Position numbers and translations under genes: made by a program. Shown piece after piece: positions 1-11,403 of a stretch of 64,000 bases of DNA. The DNA is taken from NCBI GenBank assembly GCA_028023455.1, contig JAQFVV010000555.1:124001-188000 (forward strand), read 5' to 3'. The number at the start of each line of letters is the position of its first letter. Position 1 is the stretch's first letter. Origin of the DNA: Epiperipatus broadwayi (taxonomy: Eukaryota; Onychophora; Udeonychophora; Euonychophora; Peripatidae). The notes under the pieces were generated by a model. The model was not told where the DNA came from. It searched no databases and worked only from the letters and a program-made list of their open reading frames with translations.

Positions 1-894
1 CAGATTGGTCCAAATATTTTTTTTTTTTAGTGTTTGTTTATTATATATATATATAATCCTAAAACATAAATAAATTTAAAAGATTTTCAGAATTTAAAGA
101 CGCAAGCATTAAAATAAACTGGTAAAATCCCATTAAATTTTAATGTTTATATATATATTGTTATAGTCTATCTACTCACTACAATATTTAAAAAAAAAGT
201 AAAGATATCAAAATAAAACAAAATCTTCAAAATATGACTCAAATAATTTATTATGAGGTAAATATTTTGCCTTTCTACATTAATACATATGTCAATAAAG
301 AGGGTGTGTGTATATATATATATTGTTAAGAGTAAATGTTGAAAGGAAAACAACTAATTATTGAGAAAAATTAGGAAGATAAAAAACTAAACCCATATGG
401 AGTCTAAAGTGCAATTTTGGGAAGTTGTTAAAAGGTTTCATAAACGTTTCTGGCTGCTGTAAAAGACACAAATTTATAAACTGCCCAACCTTTAGCCGAA
501 GGCATGCATCAGCCATATAAGATTAAGCTAAAGATTGGTCTGTTAATAAAGTCTAGAGAGTTTTAAAAGAATTTTGGTATGAGAAATTTGAAAGACCGTA
601 AGCAAAGTGTCTACAAAGGTACAATTTTCTAATTTATTTAATTGACGTAAAAGCAATATATATTTACTGATTTATTTTCCCTCTAATGACACATTCGTTT
701 ATAAGAGTATATAATATTTAAATACAAGTATAATTTATATGCTTGGAGATTGCAGAATTGATTCCAGTTTTTTGTTTGTACATACGCACCTACACAGGCA
801 ATTATGTATAAATCAATAATAGATTTTTACATATAGGCGTGTAATTTATTTCTATCTTATATATTTGTATATAACAGTTATAAATTACTTGTAA
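1..894. other. AT-rich DNA, no gene seen
   Basis: I see no coding signal, RNA gene or clear repeat family here. Short open frames are low complexity, and short (TA)n runs are scattered through it. Confidence 0.5.
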
Positions 895-1320
895 TATATA
901 TAGAGGACATTTGAACACAGACTTTCAAATTCGTTTTACTTATCAATTTTATTTTATATAGCCGATATATATGTCCACATATATGTAAATGCTAAATGAT
1001 CTCCAATATAATATTTTATGCTGAACTAGCACTCATCAGTTGATCCAGATCATAATATCCCCCATACACATATAATCAGTGTTCAGTTTACATTAAGAAA
1101 AAAAAATCTTAAAGTTTTTGCTATCTTAATATAAACTGAACACTTATTATATATGTGTGTAGGAGACGACTATCTGAACCAACTAATGAGTACTGATTAC
1201 AGCGCAATTATATTTGACAATCATTTATTTTTTTCACATGTATATTGGTTATATAAAATGTAATGGACCGCTAGAGAAGAGCTTGAGTGTCCGTGTTCAG
1301 GCCCCTTCTAATTGCAACTA
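895..1320. repeat. Decayed inverted copy of the 472-bp hammerhead repeat
   Basis: The stretch around 1000-1100 aligns by eye with the unit that is tandemly repeated at 35.7-37.7 kb: the same order of a TATGCTGAAC..AGCA block, TCATCAG, TTGATCCAGAT, an ACACATATA block, GTGTTCAG and TTAAG. From about 1120 the same blocks reappear in reverse complement, as GCTATCTTAA, CTGAACAC, ATATGTGTGTAG and CTGAACCAACTAATGAG. The locus is therefore a hairpin whose apex lies near the A-run at 1098-1107. It is much more diverged than the array at 36 kb, so it is an older insertion of the same family. Confidence 0.6.
998..1051 (-). ncRNA. Degenerate hammerhead ribozyme relic
   Basis: On the minus strand CTGATGA (1039-1033) is followed by G, a TGCT/AGCA stem II, then T and AAAA where GAAA is required, so invariant G12 is lost. 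Stem I keeps the CCA/TGG bulge. Its outer pairing is GATC/GATC where the 36-kb copies have AATC/GATT, so an A-U pair is replaced by a G-C pair. This supports past selection on the RNA fold. Cleavage activity is not expected from this copy. Confidence 0.5.
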
Positions 1321-1481
1321 AAGTTCAGTATATACATTATAATTGTAGCCAGATATTATATATATATATATATGTATGTATGTATCCGATATCAATAATA
1401 TAATTGAATATTGTTTATTTATTTAATATTTATGTATACATGTGTAAAGCATTTAAAAGAAAATTTGACATCTCTCTAATG

Positions 1482-2438
<957 letters not shown>

Positions 2439-2880
2439 AGACCTGCCTAACTACTTATCTACCTCTGTACACAATTACAATTACATGTTTACTTATTTAT
2501 TTTTCTAATTACTAACTATATTCTATGGCTTTTTGCTATATTATTCTTTCACTATCTGATTGTCTTACTATTTTTTTCTCAATCTTTTATATGTAAATAT
2601 ATATATTTGTTTATTTTTTGGCTGCAAACCTATTTACATACCTGTCTTTTTGGTAACCTGCCTAGCTATCTGTTTGTATGTCCATCTATACCTATATTAC
2701 TTCCTTTCTTTATCACTCTAACATCACTTTCTATACCTCATGGATATCTGTCTGTCTGTCTTTCTATCCATCTATCTGTCCTTTATGTCTGTCTGTCTTT
2801 CTATCCATCTATCTATCTATCCATCTATCATCTCTTTGTCAGCATAATTGTTTCTGAGCTAGTCCATATCTGTCTATGAA
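2439..2880. repeat. Degenerate TATC/TGTC tetranucleotide fringe
   Basis: The sequence stays pyrimidine-rich, with scattered CTGTCTGTC and ATCTATC blocks (for example 2746-2770 and 2786-2828). It reads as the eroded shoulder of the adjacent array. Confidence 0.7.
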
Positions 2881-4955
2881 AATTCCCATTTACCCATGTA
2901 TTTGCTTGTCTGACTATCTATATATTTTTATCTTTCTCTATACTGATTAGTTTGTGCTTCAGATTGCTTATCTATTAAGCCATCTGATCATCTAAACTTT
3001 CAAGCAAATAACCAATCATTCTTTCACTCTAATACATTTATAATAGCAATAATTTGCTTACAGGTAAAATATATTTTTATTATATGGAAGGCTATTTTTC
3101 AATCTAATCATTTTGTTTTCTTTTGTTTTCCTTTTTTCTTCTTTATTTTTATTTTCTCTATCTCAGAATTTTTTAGGCTTCCCTAAATTTAAATCCACAT
3201 TGGCCATGAAGAGATCTATTCAAGAGAATTTACTTTAATCTTCACAGAAAATTACATCCTCCCTTTCCAAAGTATATTTGTTCATGTTTGTCCGTTCTCC
3301 CTCATCAATATACTAATATTTCCTAAAATATTCTGTTTCATCCCAGTGATCAATTTCACCAAAGCCTTTATTAGGAAGATAGATTATATGTGCACTGGTC
3401 AGAATAGAGAGGGCAAAAGTTTTGATATTAGCTTGAAGGACCAAAAACACATAAAATTCAATAGGCTATCCATACACTCCAGAGACACTTTTCTATGCTC
3501 CTACAATATGGTCTATAAAATGTTTCTGCATTACCTTAACTTTTTTGTTCTTTAAGGAGATATCTCCCACAAATAAACCTTCCTCTGCTGGCACTGGATG
3601 GTTGGAAACCCTTATATTCATTATCTCTAATAGTGTGATTCCTAATAAGCCATGAACTAAGAAAATTAATTTCTGGGAAGCTTATTACATTTTATTACCC
3701 AGTGTTTCTGCAGGATCAACCCTTCTTTGGCTCAGCAGCCATCTGCTAATTAAAAAAATTTATGTGATGGTTCCTTGAGCTCAAATTCTTTGATTTCCTT
3801 TGGAAAATTAACCCAAATGCCTTACCTATCAAACATTTCCTTGTACATTGCTGAGATTTCTCAAGCATTGATTTGACTGGCTCCCTATGCCTCAGAGAAA
3901 AAAAAAGTTAACTACATCTCATCTGCCACTGCATTACCCTAAAACTTTACAGAGACTTTATAGTCTCTATACTAAAAAATAAAAAAACCCATATTATCTA
4001 CTCTCATTGAACATGCTATGTATATCCGTCATGGAGATACATTCATCAATGTTCATATTATATTTATTATGGTTCACTTACTGCTGTATTATCTTTAATC
4101 ATGCACTAGGTCATCTGTTTGGTTTATATATTGATGAAATTTAAAAAAATTGGAATTTGAACCACAATTCCCCATCCCCTACATCATTGTAACTACATGG
4201 AAGCTGATTGTTATGCCCCCTTGGGGATAGTGCCTTGCATAGCTAGATGGAAATCTATACTGGAAACAATTTCTGACTGGCTAATCTGCAATCCTTTGAG
4301 ATTGATTATGTTTTGCCTTTCTCCAACTCTGGACATTATGACATTGGAATACATGTTAAAAGGATCTGATTTACCTATGTAATTCTGTGGATTTTTTCAT
4401 AAACAGAACTTTGGGGTTACCTTTATACATCTGGAGTCCTGCAAGCTTAGTCACCATTTTTCAAGATTTAAAATTCTGGGACCTTTCCTTGGCTTCTATG
4501 AATCTTTAATCCTTTCAGATTGTGCTATGCAGGACATTTCATCATCAAACTTTTTTTTCTTAAATACCATTTAATGTTTCCCATCAATAATTTTATCATA
4601 TGAGTTGTATCCAAATTTCAATCATAAAAAATATAACAAATCTAAATTATATAACCATCAGTGATAGATTTTGCATTAAGTCACAAATTACAATAGAAAA
4701 ATAAATAAATAAATATAGAAATCAAGAATACCATGGTAAATTATAACAATAAGAATTTTATTATATAAAATATAATTTATGATAACTATAATTAAAATAA
4801 TAAATAAAATAAAGATTACAAATAGAGTAAATTAATAAATATACACTACTTATCTACTTTGAATAATATTTTTACAATTTTCACATTAATATTTTATGTA
4901 TTTTAAATAATAAAACTGATGGATTATTGTAAACTAGCTTTTCATAACCTTTTAT
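2881..4955. other. Unassigned sequence, possibly a decayed repeat
   Basis: About 3170-4550 is less AT-rich than its surroundings and yields short broken frames on both strands. This is the texture of a decayed transposable element, but I recognise no motif. The part from 4550 to 4955 is plain AT-rich DNA. Confidence 0.35.
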
Positions 4956-4963
4956 TAATATTT
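4956..4963. repeat. Left target-site duplication TAATATTT
   Basis: TAATATTT lies directly outside the left terminus of the foldback element. An identical TAATATTT lies directly outside the right terminus at 10409-10416. Confidence 0.8.
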
Positions 4964-5116
4964 GGATGTCGATTTAGTATGTGCTCACGGCCGCCATTTT
5001 GAATTACAAGAACCACCCAAACTATGCTGAAACATCCAACCGATAAATGACATCGCTCAAAATGGCCATTTTCGTAGGAAAAAAAAACAAAAATCGGAAT
5101 TTTCATATTAGTCAAT

Positions 5117-5277
5117 CACGTGACTAAAATGGTAAAACATAAAAATCTTAATTTTCATTAAAAAAATCACGTGATTAAAATATTAAAACACAAAAATCAC
5201 AATTTTCATAAAAAAATCACGTGATTAAAATATTAAAACACAAAAATAGCAATTTTAATTTTAAAAAAAATCACGTG
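5117..5277. repeat. Left-arm subterminal CACGTG repeats (x4)
   Basis: CACGTG occurs at 5117, 5168, 5218 and 5272 inside units of about 50-55 bp containing ATCACGTGATTAAAATATTA. Each core is palindromic. Regularly spaced subterminal palindromes in DNA transposons often bind transposase or host factors. Binding here is inference. Confidence 0.8.
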
Positions 5278-5474
5278 ATTAAAATATTAAAACACAAAAT
5301 CGTATATGCCAAAAGATTATAACTTATAAAATCTGAATGCTAAAAATGGTAAAAAATAATGATGAAAAGATTTTAAGCAATAATTATATTTTCATTCACT
5401 TATAGAAATGGAATCACGAGACCAAAAAGGCGGTAAAGATCTTGAATACACGTTATCTACATCAATCTTTTTAA

Positions 5475-6250
5475 AAAAATCAAAAATGCTATAAATCCAA
5501 GCATTGATAGCAAATCTCAAAAAATTAAAAACGCTATAAATCTAAGCATTGTAATAGCAAATCTCAAAAAATCAAAAATGCTATAAATCCAAGCATTGTA
5601 ATAGCAAATCTCAAAAAATTAAAAACGCTATAAATCTAAGCATTGTAATAGCAAATCTCAAAAAATTAAAAATGCTATAAATCTAAGCATTGTAATAGCA
5701 AATCTCAAAAATTAAAAACGCTATAAATCTAAGCATTGTAATAGCAAATCTCAAAAAATTAAAAACGCTATAAACCTAAGCATTGTAATAGCAAATCTCA
5801 AAAAATTAAAAATGCTATAAATCTAAGCATTGTAATAGCAAATCTCAAAAAATTAAAAAATCAAAAACACTATAAATCCAAGCATTGTAATAGCAAATCT
5901 CAAAAAATTAAAAACGCTATAAATCTAAGCATTCCAAGCATTGATAGCAAATCTCAAAAAATTAAAAACGCTATAAATCTAAGCATTGTAATAGCAAATC
6001 TCAAAAAATCAAAAATGCTATAAATCCAAGCATTGATAGCAAATCTCAAAAAATTAAAAACGCTATAAATCTAAGCATTGTAATAGTAAATCTCAAAAAA
6101 TTAAAAAATCAAAAACACTATAAATCCAAGCATTGTAATAGCAAATCTCAAAAAATTAAAAACGCTATAAATCTAAGCATTGTAATAGTAAATCTCAAAA
6201 AATCAAAACACTATAAATCCAAGCATTGTAATAGTAAATCTCAAAAAATT
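5475..6250. repeat. 46-47-bp minisatellite in the left arm, about 17 units
   Basis: The unit contains CTATAAATCTAAGCATTG followed by TAATAGCAAATCTC and an A-rich link. AAGCATT recurs about 17 times. Some units lack GTAATA or carry an extra A-rich insert, so several unit subtypes are interleaved. The mirror-image array in the right arm has only about four units. Confidence 0.9.
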
Positions 6251-7351
6251 AACGTATCTTACGGCATTTAAAAATAAATCATAAATGCTATTTGCAAAAA
6301 GAAAGCTTATTCCTGTCTTCAACAATATATACTAAATCAGTATTTTAAAAAACAATATTTAAAAACTATAATGCTATAAATCAGACATTGTAACGTAACA
6401 TTAAACAGCCTATAATGCTACAATGGAAAAAAGTGCGGGAAAAGAAAAAAAAGCAAAAGAAGCTAATATTGAAAATTAAAAAAAATTACACAATCCTTTA
6501 AAATAAATCAAAAACGGTAATTTATAGAGTGATAATCAAACATTGTAATTGTAAATCTCAAAAAAATTAACTTATGTTAAGGCATTTTTTTAAAAAAAAT
6601 CGTAAATGATATTTACAAAAACCCTTTAAAATATAGCGATCACTAGAAAAATAATAAATGCTATTTTAAAAAGCTCAGTCCGGTCTAGCAACGCTATATA
6701 CTAAATCAGTATTATAATTTTAAAAAATTATATTGGTAAATGTGAAATGGCGGGAACACCCATCACTTTCAACACTATCAACAAATAAAAAATCTAATTA
6801 ACTTATTTTTAAAAATATAATATTTTACATTTGGCTTTGGGATTATCCCTCTAACTAAGAGTTATAATAATGAATCACAAATCTGAATAATAGACAGTTA
6901 GCATTTATTTAAGTAATTTTTTACCAATATTTTAAGAATTTTAAAAAAATTACCAACATTCTCAATCGGATGGATGGTCGTCGCTCAGGCTAAATTTGGT
7001 TCTTCCTAGATCTCTTCTTCATTACTGCAACAGCACAAGCCATCAACAAATTATACTTTTAAGATTTAGGTTTATTACTGTAAAGAAGATGACAGTAAAA
7101 TTAATTTATTCAGGAAATATCGCAGCTTGATATGGTCTCTTTCAAATTTATTTTTAAAACTGTGTATTTAAGTCTCACACAAATAACAGCAGCTATGTGT
7201 GACGTAAGATAATTTCCAAGAATTAGAGTTTGGGATGGGCCTTTGTCTTACTAAGATAAAAGTGTTAAGTTAAACTTTCAAATTTAAAAAAACAACAACT
7301 GTAAACCAGCTAATGGACTTTTATGCTTCAAGCCTAACATCATTACGTATG

Positions 7352-7497
7352 TAATCTTATAATAATGTATTTTGATGTATAATAACGTATGTGTATGTGC
7401 ACACATCTAATATATAAATATATTTATTTATATATTAGATGTGCGCACATACACGTAAACATACGTTATTATACATCAATGTTCATTATTATAGGAT
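7352..7497. repeat. Secondary hairpin inside the foldback spacer
   Basis: The sequence is an imperfect palindrome centred near 7425. The arms read ATAATGTATTTTGATGTATA and, inward, GTGCACACATCTAATATATA, with their complements after the apex. A smaller foldback is thus nested within the loop of the larger one. It may be a separate MITE-like insertion, but I could not define its duplicated ends. Confidence 0.75.
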
Positions 7498-7744
7498 TAT
7501 ACACGTGGCCTGGGATGGGTTTGAATTTGATAAACAGGCCTACTATGATACTTAAAAGGTGAAACGGAATGATAGACAGAATTAGCAACAATAAGTGAAT
7601 ATAAAGAATATATTTATTAGTCATTCATATACCCATTTTCAAATCATATGATCACATGAACACACACCCTTTATATTTCTTTTTTTTTTTTTAATATTAA
7701 TGAATGAAAAGGTCTCTTTTGTTTTTGCAATATTTTCGGAATAA

Positions 7745-7990
7745 ATATATATGAGTACAAGTTGTGACTTGTAATATGTTATAGTGCGATTATATTTTTA
7801 AATCATTAATTTATTTTTATATTTTTTATAATAAATTACCAAATAATTTTACTTGTGTCTTTAAAGTGTTAAAACTAAAATCTTAAAAGTAATACATGTA
7901 TCGGCATACACATATATATATATATATGAGTACAAGTTGTGACGTATAATATGTTACAGTGCGATTATATTTTTAAATCATTAATTTATT
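7745..7990. repeat. Direct repeat pair in the foldback spacer
   Basis: A block starting TATATATGAGTACAAG and running through GTGCGATTATATTTTTAAATC occurs at about 7746-7815 and again at about 7922-7990, with few differences. It marks a short tandem duplication inside the unpaired spacer. Confidence 0.75.
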
Positions 7991-9118
7991 ATAAATTTTT
8001 ACCCCTCTTTTGCATTTGATGACTAGTTAGGCTTGAGGCATAAAAGTCTATTAAGCTGGTTTACAGTTGCTTTTTTTTAAATTTGAAAGTTTAACTTAAC
8101 ACTTTTATCTTAGTAAGAGAAAGGCCCATCCCAAACTCTAATTCTTGGAAATTATCTTACGTCATACATACCAGCTCTTATTTGTGTGAGACCCAAATAC
8201 ACAGTTTTAAAAATAAATTTGAAAGAGACCATATCAAGCTGCGATATTTCCTGAATAAATTAATTTTACTGTCATCTTCTTTACAGTAATAAACCTAAAT
8301 CTTAAAAGTATAATTTGTTGATGGCTTGTGCTGTTGCAGTAATGAAGAAGAGATCTAGGAAGAACCAAATTTAGCCTGAGCGACGACCATCCATCCGATT
8401 GAGAATGTTGGTAATTTTTTTAAAATTCTTAAAATATTGGTAAAAAATTACTTAAATAAATGCTAACTGTCTATTATTCAGATTTGTGATTCATTATTAT
8501 AACTCTTAGTTAGAGGGATAATCCCAAAGCCAAATGTAAAATATTATATTTTTAAAAATAAGTTAATTAGATTTTTTATTTGTTGATAGTGTTGAAAGTG
8601 ATGGGTGTTCCCGCCATTTCACATTTACCAATATAATTTTTTAAAATTATAATACTGATTTAGTATATAGCGTTGCTAGACCGGACTGAGCTTTTTAAAA
8701 TAGCATTTATTATTTTTCTAGTGATCGCTATATTTTAAAGGGTTTTTGTAAATATCATTTACGATTTTTTTTAAAAAAATGCCTTAACATAAGTTAATTT
8801 TTTTGAGATTTACAATTACAATGTTTGATTATCACTCTATAAATTACCGTTTTTGATTTATTTTAAAGGATTGTGTAATTTTTTTTAATTTTCAATATTA
8901 GCTTCTTCTTTTGCTTTTTTTTCTTTTACCGCACTTTTTTCCATTGTAGCATTTTAGGCTGTTTAATGTTACGTTACAATGTCTGATTTATAGCATTATA
9001 GTTTTTAAATATTGTTTTTTAAAATACTGATTTAGTATATACTGTTGAAGACAGGAATAAGCTTTCTTTTTGCAAATAGCATTTATGATTTATTTTTAAA
9101 TGCCGTAAGATACGTTAA

Positions 9119-9310
9119 TTTTTTGAGATTTACTATTACAATGCTTGGATTTATAGTGTTTTTGATTTTTTGAGATTTGCTATTACAATGCTTAGATTTA
9201 TAGCGTTTTTAATTTTTTGAGATTTGCTATTACAATGCTTGGATTTATAGTGTTTTTGATTTTTTAATTTTTTGAGATTTACTATTATAATGCTTGGATT
9301 TATAGCGTTA
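9119..9310. repeat. Right-arm minisatellite, about four units
   Basis: Reverse complement of the left-arm 46-47-bp unit, in about four copies. The surplus left-arm copies have no partner here. The right arm instead carries extra sequence between 9310 and 9890, so total arm lengths stay similar. Confidence 0.85.
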
Positions 9311-9651
9311 TTTATTTTTTTTTTGATTGTGTTTTTGGTTTATTTTAAAGTATTTTTTAATTTTCACCTCTTTTTCTCCCCCCCCCCCGCACTTTTTTTG
9401 CAATGTTTGATTATGACTATATATATAAATTAGTGTTTTTGGTTTATTTTAAAGTATTTTTTAATTTTCACTTCTTTTTCTTTTCCCGCCCTTTTTTTTT
9501 TGATAGTAGCACCTTATGCTATTTAATGTGACGTTTTCCTGCCATTTTTTTAAGTGTAGTCCCTTCCCAACACCTTTTTTAATTATAGAGCCTCAGGCAT
9601 TTTACTTTTTTATTTTTTATCAATTTTTCCTTCACTTTTTCTGTTTAAAAA

Positions 9652-9870
9652 TTCATATGCTTTAGTTCATATATGTTTGATAAACTCACCAACTAAAATT
9701 CAAACTAGCAACCACCGATCTTTCTTACATCATTATTTTTTACCATTTTTAGCATTCAGATTTTATAAGTTATATGTTTGATAAGCTCGCAAACTAAAAT
9801 TGAAACTAGCAACCACTGATCTTTCTTACATCAATATTTTTTAACATTTTTAGCATTCAGATTTTGATTA
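9652..9870. repeat. Tandem duplication of about 110 bp in the right arm
   Basis: Two consecutive copies share ATATGTTTGATAA.CTC, the ACTAGCAACCAC.GATCTT block and TTTTTAGCATTCAGATTTT. I did not find this pair in the left arm, so it arose after, or independently of, arm duplication. Confidence 0.75.
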
Positions 9871-10094
9871 GAAGTAAATGGTTTAATAAACTGAAATATG
9901 ATTTTTTTAAAAAGATTGATGTAGATAACGTGTATTCAAGATCTTTACCGCCTTTTTGGTCTCGTGATTCCATTTCTATAAGTGAATGAAAATATAATTA
10001 TTGCTTAAAATCTTTTCATCATTATTTTTTAGCATTCAGATTTTATAAGTTATAATCTTTTGGCATATACGATTTTGTGTTTTAATATTTTAAT

Positions 10095-10254
10095 CACGTG
10101 ATTTTTTTTTATTAAAATTACTATTTTTGTGTTTTAATATTTTAATCACGTGATTTTTTTATGAAAATTGTGATTTTTATGTTTTAATATTTTAATCACG
10201 TGATTTTTTTATATGAAAATTAAGATTTTTATGTTTTACCATTTTAGTCACGTG
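10095..10254. repeat. Right-arm subterminal CACGTG repeats (x4)
   Basis: CACGTG at 10095, 10147, 10197 and 10249 mirrors the left-arm set with similar spacing. Copy number is the same in both arms, unlike the minisatellite, which points to constraint on number or to recent arm homogenisation. Confidence 0.8.
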
Positions 10255-10408
10255 ATTGACTAATATGAAAATTCCGATTTTTGTTTTTTTTTTACCTACG
10301 AAAATGGCCATTTTGAGCGATGTCATTTATCGGTTGGATGTTTCAGCATGGTTTGGGTGGTTCTTGTAATTCAAAATGGCGGCCGTGAGCGCATACTAAA
10401 TCAGCACC

Positions 10409-10416
10409 TAATATTT
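10409..10416. repeat. Right target-site duplication TAATATTT
   Basis: Identical to 4956-4963 and directly adjacent to the right terminus (...GCACC). It fixes both ends of the foldback element. Confidence 0.8.
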
Positions 10417-10570
10417 GTTTATTTTATGATAATTTAAATAATTTCACAAGCATCATATATGATTTAAATTGTTTGTTTGTACTGGATTTCAAATTTATGA
10501 AACATAGCATAAATATATCACCTTATAAATTAATAATATTGAACTCTTCCCATATAATAAAGATTTAACA

Positions 10571-10578
10571 CACACACT

Positions 10579-10660
<82 letters not shown>
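10571..10660. repeat. Alternating (CA)n/(TA)n microsatellite
   Basis: Two CA blocks each run directly into a TA block. This is simple-sequence DNA with no gene. Confidence 0.9.
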
Positions 10661-11403
10661 GTTACCTTTTGATTAGTTCACCATAATAAATTACTGTAAT
10701 AAATTATCATAATAAGATGTGCTTAATCATCCAAAATTTTAAATTTAAAAAAAAAATATAACTGGCAATAATAACTTGATAGATATTTTAATAGAGACTT
10801 TAAAAGATATTATAAACATACCATAGTTTTTATTCAATCATGATTACTTTTTGTAATAATATATATATATTTTTAAATAATTATAATAATAAAAGATTGA
10901 TAATTTGGATAGTTTAGTAAAATATTTTTATAAAGTTGACTAAATACATTATTTTATGTTAGAATTAAAAGGTTGAATTTAATTTTAGTTTTGAAATATT
11001 ATTTTTTCATGTTAAAAATTAAAATGCTCAGTAATTGAGACAACTTTCATGTAATATTGGCGGGAATTTTGGATAAAAGACAGACGATAGGAAAAAGAGG
11101 AAGGAAAGAAAAAACAACAAATGAAGCCAGTAAGTAATTAAGTCATCAGAAATATTTGATAAAATTCAGATGATTATAAAGGTAATTTTGTACTATAACT
11201 GTAATTTAATTTATATTAATATAAATTCAAGATAATATGAGTTGGACAAATAATTACAATTGTAAAAAAAAATGCCAATGCCGGAAAAGTTGCCAGTGGA
11301 TCTTCCTATGGTGAACAGTCAAATATAAAAGGATAATATCGATTCATCTCAAGCACTTAGGAGTTAAACAATCTTTCACAAAAGAGAAAAGAGTGGCAGT
11401 TAT
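10661..11403. other. AT-rich DNA between two foldback elements
   Basis: No coding or repeat signal recognised. Confidence 0.5.

Larger units (their letters stand above)
4964..10408. mobile_element. Foldback DNA element with 2.4-kb inverted arms
   Basis: The left arm (4964-7338) and right arm (8026-10408) are reverse complements over almost their whole length. They enclose a spacer of about 690 bp. The outer tips read GGATGTCGATTTAG and, in complement, GGTGCTGATTTAG, followed by a GC-rich GGCCGCCATTTTG block. An 8-bp duplication, TAATATTT, brackets the element. Each arm holds four spaced CACGTG repeats and then a 46-47-bp minisatellite, an architecture like Drosophila FB elements. I found no transposase frame, so it is non-autonomous. 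Terminal GG with an 8-bp duplication is also seen in Merlin elements, but the superfamily is not established. Confidence 0.85.

Noticed and set aside
5475-6250. CRISPR-like regular repeats
   Set aside because: Units are contiguous with no unique spacers, the host is eukaryotic, and the array is part of a foldback arm with a mirrored counterpart.
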